Source: Burkholderia gladioli
Lineage (GTDB): Bacteria; Pseudomonadota; Gammaproteobacteria; Burkholderiales; Burkholderiaceae
Direction: 5' to 3'
NCBI RefSeq assembly: GCF_000959725.1
Contig: NZ_CP009322.1
Span: 1,798,001-1,862,000 of the forward strand
Length of the DNA: 64,000 nt
Position numbers and translations under genes: made by a program. Within the stretch, counting starts at the first letter, position 1. Every line of letters begins with the position of its first letter. Under the pieces are notes generated by a model. That model saw nothing but the letters and a program-made list of their open reading frames with translations. It searched no databases and was not told the DNA's origin. Positions 53,503-62,016 of this stretch are shown piece after piece.

Positions 53503-54038
53503 CATTCGATTGGACGATTCATCCATCCAGTAGATGGATTTCATCAAAATTACTCATATAACGAAAAATTAACAATGGCATAGTGCCGGAGCCTCGATTT
53601 CCACCACGGTCCACGGACCGTCCCGGGAGCGCCAAGCCAGTTCGTCGAGATCACGACAGCCAGGTGCCGCCAGCCGCAAAACGCTTGCCCCGCAACGCCC
53701 GCCCGGGTGTCGGCCAGCGTGAGCCAGCGCATCGACCTTCAGCCCGAAGCGCGCGCGACGTCACCCTCGTCGCCGCCGACGCCTAGCGCCGAACCGCAAT
53801 TCCCCCAGCCGTTTCCCGTGTGTCGATCCGTTGCGGCGCGGCCATTTCCCTTACGGAAGCCCTCGCACGAGTATGTCGGACACGCAGCAAACCGCTTACG
53901 AATAAACATGATTCTCATTCTAATTTCGCCCATCGTTTGCCGATAAGCCCGGCATCCGATGCGTACTTCCGGCATGTTCGCTACCCGCGAATCCGGCGGC
54001 AACCCATCTCGACACACGACAACAGGACACATCGCATC
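53503..54038. other. Intergenic region before the TonB receptor
   Basis: This 536-bp gap holds an AT-rich patch (to about 53580), unlike its surroundings, then ordinary GC-rich DNA without a credible gene. The Fur-box-like site at 53904-53920 lies near its end. A 60-codon minus-strand frame at 53550-53732 resembles nothing I know. Confidence 0.5.
53904..53920. promoter_or_regulatory. Fur-box-like site
   Basis: Read on the minus strand, GAATGAGAATCATGTTT matches the Fur consensus at about 12 of 17 positions, with the core AATGAGAATCAT intact. It lies about 120 bp upstream of the TonB receptor start, in an AT-rich patch suited to a promoter. Confidence 0.55.
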
Positions 54039-56159
54039 ATGGCAAGGACTGGCCGCCATTTCACCGAAACCACCCGCCTGACCCGCTGCGCGGCGCTCGC
54101 CGCGCTCGCGTGCCTGTCGATCGCGGAGCCGGCATTCGCGCAGGAATCCGATCCGAAACCGAAGGAGCCGCAGAACACCACGGTGCTCGACACCATCAAC
54201 GTGTCGGGCGACTGGCTCGGCAGCGGCCTGCAGAACAGCGTGAAGACCTTCGCGGGCGCGCGCACCGTGGTCAACCACCAGGCGATCGAGGACAGCGGCG
54301 CGTCGAGCATCGGCGACGTGCTGCGCCGCGTGCCGGGCGTGCAGGCCACCGACAACTCGGGTTCGGCCGGCAGCGCGATCTCGCTGAACATCGGCGTGCG
54401 CGGACTGACCGGTCGCTACGCGCCGCGCTCGACCATCCTGCTCGACGGCATTCCGCTGGCCTTCGCCCCCTATGGGCAGCCGCAGATGTCGTTCGCGCCG
54501 ATCAGCCTGGGCAACATCCAGTCGATCGACGTGGTGCGCAGCGGCGGCTCGGTGCGCTACGGCCCGCAGAACGTGGGCGGCGTGATCAACTTCCGCACCC
54601 GCGACATCCCCAGCCAGCCGGGCCTGAGCGCCGACGCCACGATGCGCGAGAACATCTACACGCACGGCGGCGCGAGCACCCAGTACAGCACCTTCCTCGG
54701 CACCCAGATGGACAACGGCCTGGGCGTGGCCCTGCTCTACTCGGGCATGGCCGGCCGCGACTGGCGGGTGGGCAGCGACGAGAGCGTCAACGACCTGCAG
54801 CTGAAATGGCGCTACGAGCTCACGCCGAGCTCCGAGCTGTACGGCAAGTTCTCCTACTACGACGTCAAATCGCATACGCCGGGCGGCCTGACGGTGGCGC
54901 AGTTCAATGCCGACCCGTTCCAGAACACGCGGCCGACCGACTTCTGGTACGGCGACCGCAAGGGTTTCGACATCGGCTACCTGAACACCATCTCGGCGAA
55001 CCAGGAATTCGAGATCCGCACCTTCTACAACGACAGCTACCGCACCAGCTCGCTGATCAACGCGGCGCGCACGCAGTTGCAGGACCAGCCGCGCACCTAC
55101 TCGGTCTATGGGATCGAACCGCGCTTCACCCAGCGCCTCTCGCTGGGCCCGACCACCCATGACGTGACGGTCGGCTATCGCTACATCCGCGAGCGCGGCA
55201 CCGACAACAGCTTCAACCAGTCGATCCTGACCGGCATCCTGACGAGCCCGACGCGCTTCGACAACTCGACCGACGCGCACGCCGTCTACATCGACGACAA
55301 GATCGCCTTCGGCCGCTGGCGCCTGACGCCGGGGATCCGCTACGAGCACATCGAGTCGGTGCGCCGCGACGACATCCTGAACCAGAGCTTCGGCTCGAAG
55401 AACAACAAGCCGCTGCCGGCGGTGAGCCTGTCCTACCTGCTGACGCCGGCGCTGACGCTGTTTACCGACTACAGCACCTCGTTCGGCCCGGTGCAGAACC
55501 TGCAGTTGAACTCGCAGTCGGCCAACAACCCGCTGCAGCCGGAAACCGCCAAGACCTTCGAGGTGGGCGCGCGCTGGACCAGCCGGCAGATCCACGCCGA
55601 GGTGAGCGCCTTCAACATGCGCTTCGACAACCAGATCCAGCAGGTGGTCGGCGTGGTGCCGGCCACCTTCCAGAACATCGGCGCGACCCATCACCAGGGC
55701 GTGGAAACCGCCTTCGACTACGAGTTCGCCGACGACGGCCCGCTGCGCGGCCTGGACGCCTACATCAACTTCACCTACACCAAGGCGGTGCAGGAGTCGG
55801 GCCAGTTCGCCGGCCGCGACGTGCCGTTCTACTCGCGCTTCACCGATACCATCGGCGCGCGCTACAAGACCGGCGCCTGGACCTTCAACGTCTCGAGCAC
55901 GCACCAGAGCGCGCAGTATTCGGACACCGCGAACACGGTGGCCGAATCGGCGGACGGCAGCGTCGGCCGCGTGCCGGGCTTCCGCGTCTGGAACCTGCAG
56001 GCCGACTGGAAGATCCCGAAGATGAAGGGCAGCACGCTGACCGCCGGCATCAACAACGTCGGCGACGCGCGCTACTACACGCGCAACGTCGACGGCAACG
56101 CGGGCCGCATGGTCGGCGCGCCGCGCACCGTGTACGTGCAGGGGCACTTCGTCTACTGA
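54039..56159 (+). CDS. TonB-dependent outer-membrane receptor, FecA-like
   Basis: A 706-residue receptor with a signal peptide ending AFAQES. The plug domain follows (NTTVLDTINVSGDWLG, FAGARTVVNHQAIEDSG, IGDVLRRVPGVQATD, STILLDGIPLAFAPYGQPQ, VVRSGGSVRYGPQNVGGVINF). A 22-strand barrel ends in the aromatic VYVQGHFVY, as outer-membrane proteins do. The plug motifs are closest to the FecA ferric-citrate and siderophore group. The N-terminal signalling domain of FecA is absent and no fecI/fecR pair is near, so control is probably by Fur alone (site at 53904-53920). The ligand is not determinable. Confidence 0.92.
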   Translation: MARTGRHFTETTRLTRCAALAALACLSIAEPAFAQESDPKPKEPQNTTVLDTINVSGDWLGSGLQNSVKTFAGARTVVNHQAIEDSGASSIGDVLRRVPGVQATDNSGSAGSAISLNIGVRGLTGRYAPRSTILLDGIPLAFAPYGQPQMSFAPISLGNIQSIDVVRSGGSVRYGPQNVGGVINFRTRDIPSQPGLSADATMRENIYTHGGASTQYSTFLGTQMDNGLGVALLYSGMAGRDWRVGSDESVNDLQLKWRYELTPSSELYGKFSYYDVKSHTPGGLTVAQFNADPFQNTRPTDFWYGDRKGFDIGYLNTISANQEFEIRTFYNDSYRTSSLINAARTQLQDQPRTYSVYGIEPRFTQRLSLGPTTHDVTVGYRYIRERGTDNSFNQSILTGILTSPTRFDNSTDAHAVYIDDKIAFGRWRLTPGIRYEHIESVRRDDILNQSFGSKNNKPLPAVSLSYLLTPALTLFTDYSTSFGPVQNLQLNSQSANNPLQPETAKTFEVGARWTSRQIHAEVSAFNMRFDNQIQQVVGVVPATFQNIGATHHQGVETAFDYEFADDGPLRGLDAYINFTYTKAVQESGQFAGRDVPFYSRFTDTIGARYKTGAWTFNVSSTHQSAQYSDTANTVAESADGSVGRVPGFRVWNLQADWKIPKMKGSTLTAGINNVGDARYYTRNVDGNAGRMVGAPRTVYVQGHFVY

Positions 56160-56166
56160 GCGCGCT

Positions 56167-56253
56167 CGGCCAGGGCCGCCGGTCCTGGCCGCTCATCAGG
56201 CAAACGGGGCACCGGAGGCGCACGCACTTGCCGTGTCGCGCCCTCGGTGCCCC
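56167..56253. repeat. Two hairpins between the convergent TonB receptor and hydrolase genes
   Basis: CGGCCAGG/CCTGGCCG (56167-56191) is followed by a long stem pairing 56206-56221 with 56238-56253 (15 of 16 positions, 16-nt loop). Neither has a T-run. They may act as a two-way transcription barrier between the convergent genes. Confidence 0.5.
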
Positions 56254-56301
56254 GTCCCAGGCGGCGCCCACGCGCCGCCTCGTGTCTTCGAGCGCGCGCG
56301 T

Positions 56302-57162
56302 TCAGACGTGCGCGCCGAACCAGGCAAGCTGCTTCGCGATGCTGTGCTCGAAGTGCTGGCCGTCGTACATGTCGTAGTGGCCGGCGCCGGCCTCGACGAA
56401 CAGCTCCTTGACGCTCGCGCCCACCGCCTCGTGGAGCGCGGTGCCCTGCTCCGGCGGGTTCACGCCGTCCTCGCCCGCCACCACCACCAGCACCGGGCAC
56501 GCCACGCGCGCCGCGGCCTCGGCCGGCTTGTAGTTCAGCATCTCGTGCACGGTCAGGAACGGGATCTTGATGTCCATCTCCGGATGACGCGCGCGCGCCT
56601 CCACCACGAAGGCCTTCGACTGCTCGTCGGTCAGCACCTTGGTGATCGCGACGAACATCTCGCGGCCGGTGGCGGCCTTCTTCTCGCGCATGCGCTCCAG
56701 CGTCGAGACGAAGGCCTGCTTCTCCTCCTCGCTCATGCTGCGCGTGACCACCTGCTCGCCGTCGGCGAAGCTCAGCTGGCTCACCACCGCCTTGACGGCG
56801 GGATCGGCCGCGGCCGCCGCCAGCACGTGGCCGCCGCCCAGCGAGGTGCCCCACAGGCCGATGCGTGCCGCGTCGATGCCGGGCAGCGCCTTGACGAATT
56901 CGAGCACGGTGGCGATGTCCTCGATCTGCATGGCCGGCACCAGGCGGCCCTGCTCGCCGCCGCTCGCGCCGAAACCGCGATAGTCGAAGGTGACGGCCGC
57001 GTAACCGGCCGCCACGAAGGCTTCGGCGAAGCGCGGCAGCAGCAGTTCCTGGATGCCGCAGAAGCCGTGGCAGAGCACGATGACGGGCAGCGCGCCGGCG
57101 GCATCGGGACGGCGCAGCGTGATCGCGATGTCGTTGGCGGTTCGGTGGGTGGTGATATCCAT
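56302..57162 (-). CDS. Alpha/beta hydrolase (dienelactone-hydrolase/peptidase-like)
   Basis: A 286-residue hydrolase from the ATG at 57162 (MDITTHRTANDIAITL). The oxyanion region is LCHGFCGIQELLLP. The nucleophile Ser is in LWGTSLGGGHVLA. The acid residue is probably in VVVAGEDGVNPPEQG and the catalytic His in EAGAGHYDMYDG. TFDYRGFGASGGEQG is common in X-Pro-peptidase and esterase-like members. The substrate is unknown. It is convergent with the TonB receptor. Confidence 0.85.
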   Translation of the reverse strand: MDITTHRTANDIAITLRRPDAAGALPVIVLCHGFCGIQELLLPRFAEAFVAAGYAAVTFDYRGFGASGGEQGRLVPAMQIEDIATVLEFVKALPGIDAARIGLWGTSLGGGHVLAAAAADPAVKAVVSQLSFADGEQVVTRSMSEEEKQAFVSTLERMREKKAATGREMFVAITKVLTDEQSKAFVVEARARHPEMDIKIPFLTVHEMLNYKPAEAAARVACPVLVVVAGEDGVNPPEQGTALHEAVGASVKELFVEAGAGHYDMYDGQHFEHSIAKQLAWFGAHV

Positions 57163-57393
57163 GGGATCGGGGCTGGGAGTGGATGGACGGAAGTCCGCGA
57201 GCCGGCGCGAGACCCGGATCGACATGCGGCACGCATGGTCCGATCCCGATGGCAGGCTGGGCCTGCGCTCGACGCCGCCGGACGGCGGCGCCCATGATAC
57301 AAGAGCCGCATGCTTCGCGCGCGGCGTGGGCTCCGTCGTTTCGCGCCAGCGGCGCGGGATTCGCGCGCGGCGCCCCCGCGCCGGGGCGCAGGC

Positions 57394-57725
57394 TCAGTCG
57401 GCGCCGACCGCGCCCGGCCAGGCATCGACGATCGGCAGCAGCTCGGCATCGCGCGTCGCAATCCAGTCCAGCCGCAAGCCGGCCAGCCCGTGCGAGTTCG
57501 ACAGGCAGCCGAGCGACACCGCTCGCTCGTGGAGGTCGCAGGCCGTCGGCAGCCGCTCGTCCTCGTCGAACACGAGGCCGCGATCAACCTCGTCGCTGAA
57601 CAGGATCGGCCCGTGGCGGCGCGCGAACTCGGCCACCCGCATGAACAGCTCGCGCGACGGCAGGTAGCCGGCGGGATTGTGCGGCGCGCACGGCACGATC
57701 GCGCGCTCCTTCAGGCCGTATCGCG
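57394..57725 (-). pseudogene. Remnant of a class I/II PLP aminotransferase
   Basis: About 110 residues of a roughly 400-residue enzyme survive: PHNPAGYLPSRELF (normally NxPHNPTG), RHGPILFSDEVDRGLVFDE with the PLP-contacting Asp, and VSLGCLSNSHGLAGLRLDWIA. The last should contain the PLP lysine (SKxxGLAGLR), but the Lys is Asn here. N- and C-terminal thirds are missing: the frame stops at 57394, and on the other side the similarity fades at the b561 stop, which it overlaps. It cannot encode an active enzyme. Confidence 0.8.
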
Positions 57726-58343
57726 CACCGGCCCGCCCGACGCCGCCGCCGGCGCGTCCCGCCCCGGCAGCATCCTCAGCAGGATGCCGTCACGATCGAC
57801 GAAATGATGCTTGAGCGCGGCCAGCACATGCAGCGCGATCACCGCGCCGGCGCTCCAGGCGAAGGCGCGGTGGATCCACATCCAGAGGTCGTAGCTGGCC
57901 TTGTCGACGGGAACCAGCGGCGGCAGGTTGACGATGCCGAGCAGGGGCACCGGGTGCCCCGCCACCGAACTCCAGATCCAGCCCGACAGCGGCGTGGCGA
58001 TCATCGCGCCGGCATAGAGCAGCAGGTGCACGCCGCCGGCTAGCCGCCGCATCGGCGGCGAGATGCTCGCGGGCAGCGCCGGATAGGCGCGCCGGCGCCA
58101 GATGCGATAGACGATGCGCGCCGCCACCAGGAACAGCACAGTCGAGGCGATCGCCTTGTGCACCAGCAGCAGCGTGCCCCCGCGCGGCGCATCCCCGCGC
58201 AGGTGCGCCGAGCCGAAGCCGATGCACCAGACCGTCACGATGATGGCCGCCATCAGCCAGTGGAACCGCCGAGCGCCGCGCGGATAACGCGCCGCCGGCC
58301 CGGCATCGCCGTTGCCGTTGCCGTTGCCGTGAAGTTGAGCCAT
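57711..58343 (-). CDS. Cytochrome b561-family protein
   Basis: A 210-residue inner-membrane b-type cytochrome from the ATG at 58343, with AGGAGGC upstream. The N-terminus contains an Asn-Gly repeat (GNGNGNGD) encoded by a TTGCCG-type hexamer repeat. Four helices follow, with candidate haem histidines in RRFHWLMAAI, LLVHKAIAST, MWIHRAFAWS and ALHVLAALKHHFVD. It is divergent from the marR gene; the marR -35 lies in its first codons. It was probably trimmed or rearranged at its 3' end, where an aminotransferase remnant begins. Confidence 0.88.
   Translation of the reverse strand: MAQLHGNGNGNGDAGPAARYPRGARRFHWLMAAIIVTVWCIGFGSAHLRGDAPRGGTLLLVHKAIASTVLFLVAARIVYRIWRRRAYPALPASISPPMRRLAGGVHLLLYAGAMIATPLSGWIWSSVAGHPVPLLGIVNLPPLVPVDKASYDLWMWIHRAFAWSAGAVIALHVLAALKHHFVDRDGILLRMLPGRDAPAAASGGPVRDTA
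58306..58329. repeat. Hexanucleotide repeat in the b561 gene
   Basis: Three TTGCCG units and one TCGCCG unit in tandem encode the Asn-Gly repeat near the N-terminus. The unit is a multiple of three, so copy changes would keep the frame. Confidence 0.6.
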
Positions 58344-58363
58344 GTTTTCGCCTCCTATATAAT
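58335..58363 (+). promoter_or_regulatory. Sigma-70 promoter of the marR gene
   Basis: TTGAGC (58335-58340) and TATAAT (58358-58363) are separated by exactly 17 bp. Transcription should start near 58370, at the edge of the shared 28-base element. The -35 overlaps the first codons of the divergent b561 gene. Confidence 0.65.
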
Positions 58364-58369
58364 CGCCAC

Positions 58370-58397
58370 GCGCAATAATTGATTTTGCAAACAGATG
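58370..58397. promoter_or_regulatory. Probable MarR operator, copy 1
   Basis: This 28-base stretch matches 60590-60617 at 22 positions, in the same orientation. The shared bases include CGCAATA, TTG, TTGCAAACA and a final ATG. It begins at the predicted start of the marR transcript, the usual place for autorepression, and lies between the divergent b561 and marR genes. Confidence 0.6.
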
Positions 58398-58447
58398 GGC
58401 GGATGCCTTGCCGACGCCCTTCATCCCCGCACGCCAGGCTCGCCGAC

Positions 58448-58969
58448 ATGCCCGATCTCGATCACTACCGATTCACCGAAGCCTTCCCCTACCTGCTCGC
58501 CAAGGTCGGGGTTCGCATGGAGCAACTGTTCTCCGCCGAGCTGCGCGAGGTCGGCCTGACCCTGCCGATGTATCGCGTGATGGCCGCCCTGCGCGAGCAG
58601 GAAGACCAGCGCCTGATCGATCTCGCCGAGATGGTGTCGAGCGAGCTGTCGACGCTCTCGCGGCTGGTCGGCAAGATGATCACGATGCGTCACGTGACCC
58701 GCAAACGCCTCAGCGACGACGGCCGCACCGTCTGCATCTCGCTGACCGCCTCCGGGCGCGCGCTGGTCGAGCGCTGGATCCCGCGCGCGATCCATTACGA
58801 GAAGCTCGCCACGGCCGGGCTCGACAACACCCAGCTCAAGCAGTTGAAGCTGCTGATGGACCACATCTTCGCGAACCTGCACAGCGACGAGGCGACGGCG
58901 CCGCGGGTCGAACCGGAACCCGCGCCGGCCCGATCGCGCGCGGCGGCGGCGCGCAAGACGCGCCGCTAA
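58448..58969 (+). CDS. MarR-family transcriptional regulator
   Basis: A 173-residue regulator from the ATG at 58448 (MPDLDHYRFTEAFPYLLAKVG). The winged helix is clear: LTLPMYRVMAALREQEDQRLIDLAEM, SSELSTLSRLVGKMITM and the wing RKRLSDDGRTVCISLTASG. The C-terminal 25 residues are Ala/Arg/Pro-rich. It probably represses itself, the divergent b561 gene and the aldehyde dehydrogenase gene through the shared element. An aromatic acid or aldehyde ligand would fit the neighbouring catabolic genes. Confidence 0.92.
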   Translation: MPDLDHYRFTEAFPYLLAKVGVRMEQLFSAELREVGLTLPMYRVMAALREQEDQRLIDLAEMVSSELSTLSRLVGKMITMRHVTRKRLSDDGRTVCISLTASGRALVERWIPRAIHYEKLATAGLDNTQLKQLKLLMDHIFANLHSDEATAPRVEPEPAPARSRAAAARKTRR

Positions 58970-59063
58970 GCCACTCGCTTCCTCGCGCCCCGGGCGAGCC
59001 TGGTAGCGCTCGCCCTGCCCCTCTTCCGGCGCACCGCGCCTTGCCGCGCGCCGTGTCGATACG

Positions 59064-60539
59064 CTAGACCGCGTAGGTCTGCGTGATCTGCTTGCGCTCG
59101 ATGAAATCCTCGAGCGAAGCCACGCCGCCCAGCCGTCCCAGCCCGCTCGACTTGTAGCCGCCCTCCTCGAACTCGACGGCGATGTTGGCCCAGCCGTTGA
59201 TCGACACGAAGCCGGCCTCGAGCCGCCGCGACACGCGCACCGGCCGGTCCACGTCGCGACTCCACACGCAGGCGCTCAGGCCGTATTCGCTGTGGTTGGC
59301 CAACGCGATCGCCTCCGCCTCGGTATCGAACACCTGCAGGGTCTGCACCGGGCCGAACACTTCCTGCTGCGCGATCACCAACGCGGGATCGTCGATCTCG
59401 AGCAGCGCCGGCCGATAGAAATTGCCCTCGGCGAGCGGCGCCTCGGTGACGATTCCGCCGCGCACGATGGCCTTCGCGCCGGCCGCCAGCGCGGCCTCCA
59501 CCATCGCGTCGATGCGGCCCAGCGAGGCACGGTCGATCAAGGGCCCCATGTCGCTGGCGGGATCGGCGGCCGGGCCCGGCCGGACCGCGCGCAGCCGCGC
59601 CGCCAGCCCCTCGCGCACGCGCTCGGCGATGCCGCGCTGCACCAGGATCCGGCTGCCGCACATGCAGAACTGCCCGGCGAACACCGTCGAGGATTTCTCC
59701 AGCACCGGCAGCAGCGCATCGAGATCGGCATCGTCGAACACCAGGTGCGGCGTCTTCCCGCCCAGCTCGAGGCCGACCCGCTTGAGCTGCGCGGCGGCGG
59801 CCAGCGCGATCGCGCGGCCCGTGCCGGTGCTGCCGGTGAAGCTGACCGTCTTCACCAGCGGCGAATCCACCAGGCGCTTCGCGCCGGCCGCGCCCGACTC
59901 GATGAAGAGATTGACCGCGCCCCTGGGCAGGTCCGGCACCGAGGCGAGGATCTCGCTCATCAGCGCCGCGGTCTGCGCGGCCTGCATCGGCATCTTGATC
60001 GCCGCCGTGCAGCCGGCCGCCAGCGCCGGCGCGAGCGCACGGATCGACAGGTAGGCCGGCGAATTCCAGGGGATGATCAAGCCGGCCACGCCGATCGGCT
60101 GCACGATGCTCATGCCCTGGAAGCCGGGGCGCGGGTCCATCACGCGCCCGAAGTTCTGCAGCGCGAGGCCGGCCGCGAAACGCAGCCCGCGCAGGATCAG
60201 CCCCGCCTCGAAACCCGCCTCGTGGCGCAGCTTGCCGTTCTCGCGGCAGAGCGTGGCCACCACCTCCTCGCGGCGCACCTCATAAGCATCGGCCAGGCGC
60301 ATCAGCGCCACCGCGCGGCGCTGCGGATCGGCGGTCCAGCTGTCGTCCTCGAAGGCGCGCGCGGCCGCCGCGATGGCCAGCTCGGCCTCCTCGGCGCCGC
60401 CATCGTGATAGCGGCCGATGATGCGGCCGGTGGCCGGGTCGACGCTGTCGCCCATGCGCGCCGAGCCCAGCCACTCGCCGTCGATCCAGTGCCGCGCCTC
60501 GATCGGCGCCGCGGCGCCCTGTTCACTATCCTTTTGCAT
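59064..60539 (-). CDS. Aldehyde dehydrogenase family protein
   Basis: A 491-residue NAD(P)-dependent ALDH with AAGGAG 7 bp before the ATG. IIPWNSPAYLSIRALAPALA and FTGSTGTGRAIA form the coenzyme site. The general base is in LELGGKTPHLVF and the catalytic Cys in VFAGQFCMCGSRILV. EVFGPVQTLQ and GGYKSSGLGRLGG are intact. IKMPMQAAQ replaces the more usual KPSE stretch after helix C. The promoter carries the second copy of the MarR element. The substrate is probably an aromatic or aliphatic aldehyde that feeds the ring-cleavage genes; this is inference. Confidence 0.9.
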   Translation of the reverse strand: MQKDSEQGAAAPIEARHWIDGEWLGSARMGDSVDPATGRIIGRYHDGGAEEAELAIAAAARAFEDDSWTADPQRRAVALMRLADAYEVRREEVVATLCRENGKLRHEAGFEAGLILRGLRFAAGLALQNFGRVMDPRPGFQGMSIVQPIGVAGLIIPWNSPAYLSIRALAPALAAGCTAAIKMPMQAAQTAALMSEILASVPDLPRGAVNLFIESGAAGAKRLVDSPLVKTVSFTGSTGTGRAIALAAAAQLKRVGLELGGKTPHLVFDDADLDALLPVLEKSSTVFAGQFCMCGSRILVQRGIAERVREGLAARLRAVRPGPAADPASDMGPLIDRASLGRIDAMVEAALAAGAKAIVRGGIVTEAPLAEGNFYRPALLEIDDPALVIAQQEVFGPVQTLQVFDTEAEAIALANHSEYGLSACVWSRDVDRPVRVSRRLEAGFVSINGWANIAVEFEEGGYKSSGLGRLGGVASLEDFIERKQITQTYAV

Positions 60540-60589
60540 CAGTCCACTCCTTGCCTGTTCCCATCGATGCGAGGCATCTTACATAGCAA

Positions 60590-60617
60590 TCGCAATACTT
60601 GCAATTGCAAACAAATG
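60590..60617. promoter_or_regulatory. Probable MarR operator, copy 2
   Basis: The second copy of the 28-base element lies 51-78 bp upstream of the aldehyde dehydrogenase start. Here it contains a perfect 12-bp palindrome TTGCAATTGCAA. On the minus strand it runs into an extended -10-like TTGCTATGTA, so binding would cover the -35 region. Confidence 0.6.
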
Positions 60618-60658
60618 CACGCGATTCGGACCCGGATCGCGTGCCTCGTGGCGCTTCC

Positions 60659-61882
60659 TCAGAAGCGTTGCCGCAAGCCCACGCGCACCACCACCTGCTT
60701 GTCGGTGGCCGAGGGCGAGAAGCCGCCGATGGTGGCCACCGCCGGCTGGCCGAGCGAATCGCGACCGCTGGCGCGCTGCAGGATCGCCAGCAGGTAGACG
60801 TCGGTGCGCGTCGAGAACGCGTAGTCGGCCACCGCGTCGAGCTGCAGGTAGCGCGCGCCGCCGTCGCCGTCGACCGAATTGCGTCGCGTGTAGTCGAAGG
60901 CGATGCCGGTCTGCAGGGCCGGCGTGATCAGCGTGCGCACGCCGAGCTCGGCGCTGGTGAACACCGCGTTGCCGGTATAACCGAGCGGATTCGGGCCCGA
61001 GGCCGAGCCCAGCGAATCGAAGCGGGTGCGGGTCAGCACGCCGCCCACAGTGGTGCGCCCGAAGCTGTAGCTGCCGCCCAGCCCCATGATCTCCAGCGTA
61101 TTGGCCGAGGCGTAACCAGCGAAGGCGGGAAACGATTCGGGCGTGGTCGCCGAGCCGGCCGAGCCGATGTTGTTGACCGTGGCGAGCCCCTTGTTCGGGG
61201 TATTGCCGTAGAACGACACGTTCGGATTGCGCGCGTTGAGGTAGCCCGCGCCGAAGCCGAAGCCCCCATGCTCGTAGCTCGCGCCGAGCGACCAGACCTG
61301 GTTCTGCCCGCCCGCGCCGGGCACGCCGCCGAAGCTGTAGAGCCCGCTCACGCGCAGCCCGCCGAACACCGGCGTGACGTACTTGACGGCATTGTTGATG
61401 CGGTACAGCAGCCCGAGGTCGTCGATGTCGCCGACGTGCGAGGCCATCCAGCCGGCCCAGGACGGCGCCGAGAAACGCTGGATCGAGTCGAGCAGCGTGT
61501 CGTACTGGCGCCCGAAGGTCAGCGTGCCCAGCCGCGTGGAGGCCAGGCCGACGAAGGCCTGCCGCCCGAACTCCGCGCCGACTTGCGTGAGCGCGCCGTT
61601 GTTGATCGTGAAGCCGTTCTCCAGCGTGAAGATCGTCTTCAGGCCGCCGCCCAGGTCCTCGCTGCCGCGAAAGCCCCAGCGGCTACCCGACAAGCCCGCC
61701 GTCAGGCCGTCCTGGAACGACACCTGGCCGGCCCCGGTCGGGCGCCCGCCCGGCCTCGCGGTCTGCACGTCGTTCGCGTAGGACACCCCCGCGTCGATGA
61801 TCCCGTACAGCGTCACGCTGCTCTGCGCGTGCGCGCAGACAGCTCCCAGCGCGGCCAGGCCGCCCAGAATGCAATGCTTCAT
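60659..61882 (-). CDS. Gram-negative general porin
   Basis: A 407-residue OmpC/Omp_4-type trimeric porin. The signal peptide MKHCILGGLAALGAVCAHA is cleaved before QSSVTLYG. SSVTLYGIIDAGVSYAND, SRWGFRGSEDLGGGLKTIFTLENGF, AFVGLASTRLGTLTFGRQY and the C-terminal Phe of VVVRVGLRQRF are signatures of Burkholderia porins. It lies between the aldehyde dehydrogenase and the dioxygenase genes on the same strand and probably admits an aromatic substrate. Confidence 0.93.
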   Translation of the reverse strand: MKHCILGGLAALGAVCAHAQSSVTLYGIIDAGVSYANDVQTARPGGRPTGAGQVSFQDGLTAGLSGSRWGFRGSEDLGGGLKTIFTLENGFTINNGALTQVGAEFGRQAFVGLASTRLGTLTFGRQYDTLLDSIQRFSAPSWAGWMASHVGDIDDLGLLYRINNAVKYVTPVFGGLRVSGLYSFGGVPGAGGQNQVWSLGASYEHGGFGFGAGYLNARNPNVSFYGNTPNKGLATVNNIGSAGSATTPESFPAFAGYASANTLEIMGLGGSYSFGRTTVGGVLTRTRFDSLGSASGPNPLGYTGNAVFTSAELGVRTLITPALQTGIAFDYTRRNSVDGDGGARYLQLDAVADYAFSTRTDVYLLAILQRASGRDSLGQPAVATIGGFSPSATDKQVVVRVGLRQRF

Positions 61883-62016
61883 GACCTATCGTCTCCAATT
61901 TCATAATAATTAGTTCTCTTTATCGTCACGATCGTGCTGCTGCGGCTACCAGGTGGGTGGCGGTCTCCTTGGTCTTGGTGGCGGGATGACGGGCGGCAGG
62001 CGCGCGTCGCCGGGGT

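Noticed and set aside
53739..56147. 802-codon minus-strand open frame opposite the TonB receptor
   Set aside because: It is a shadow of the receptor gene, rich in Ala/Val/Arg/His, without signal or domain.
56302..57162. Reading the alpha/beta hydrolase as part of the hydroxyquinol pathway (dienelactone hydrolase)
   Set aside because: The nucleophile is Ser in GTSLGG, whereas dienelactone hydrolases use Cys. It also lies outside the dioxygenase unit and on the far side of marR.
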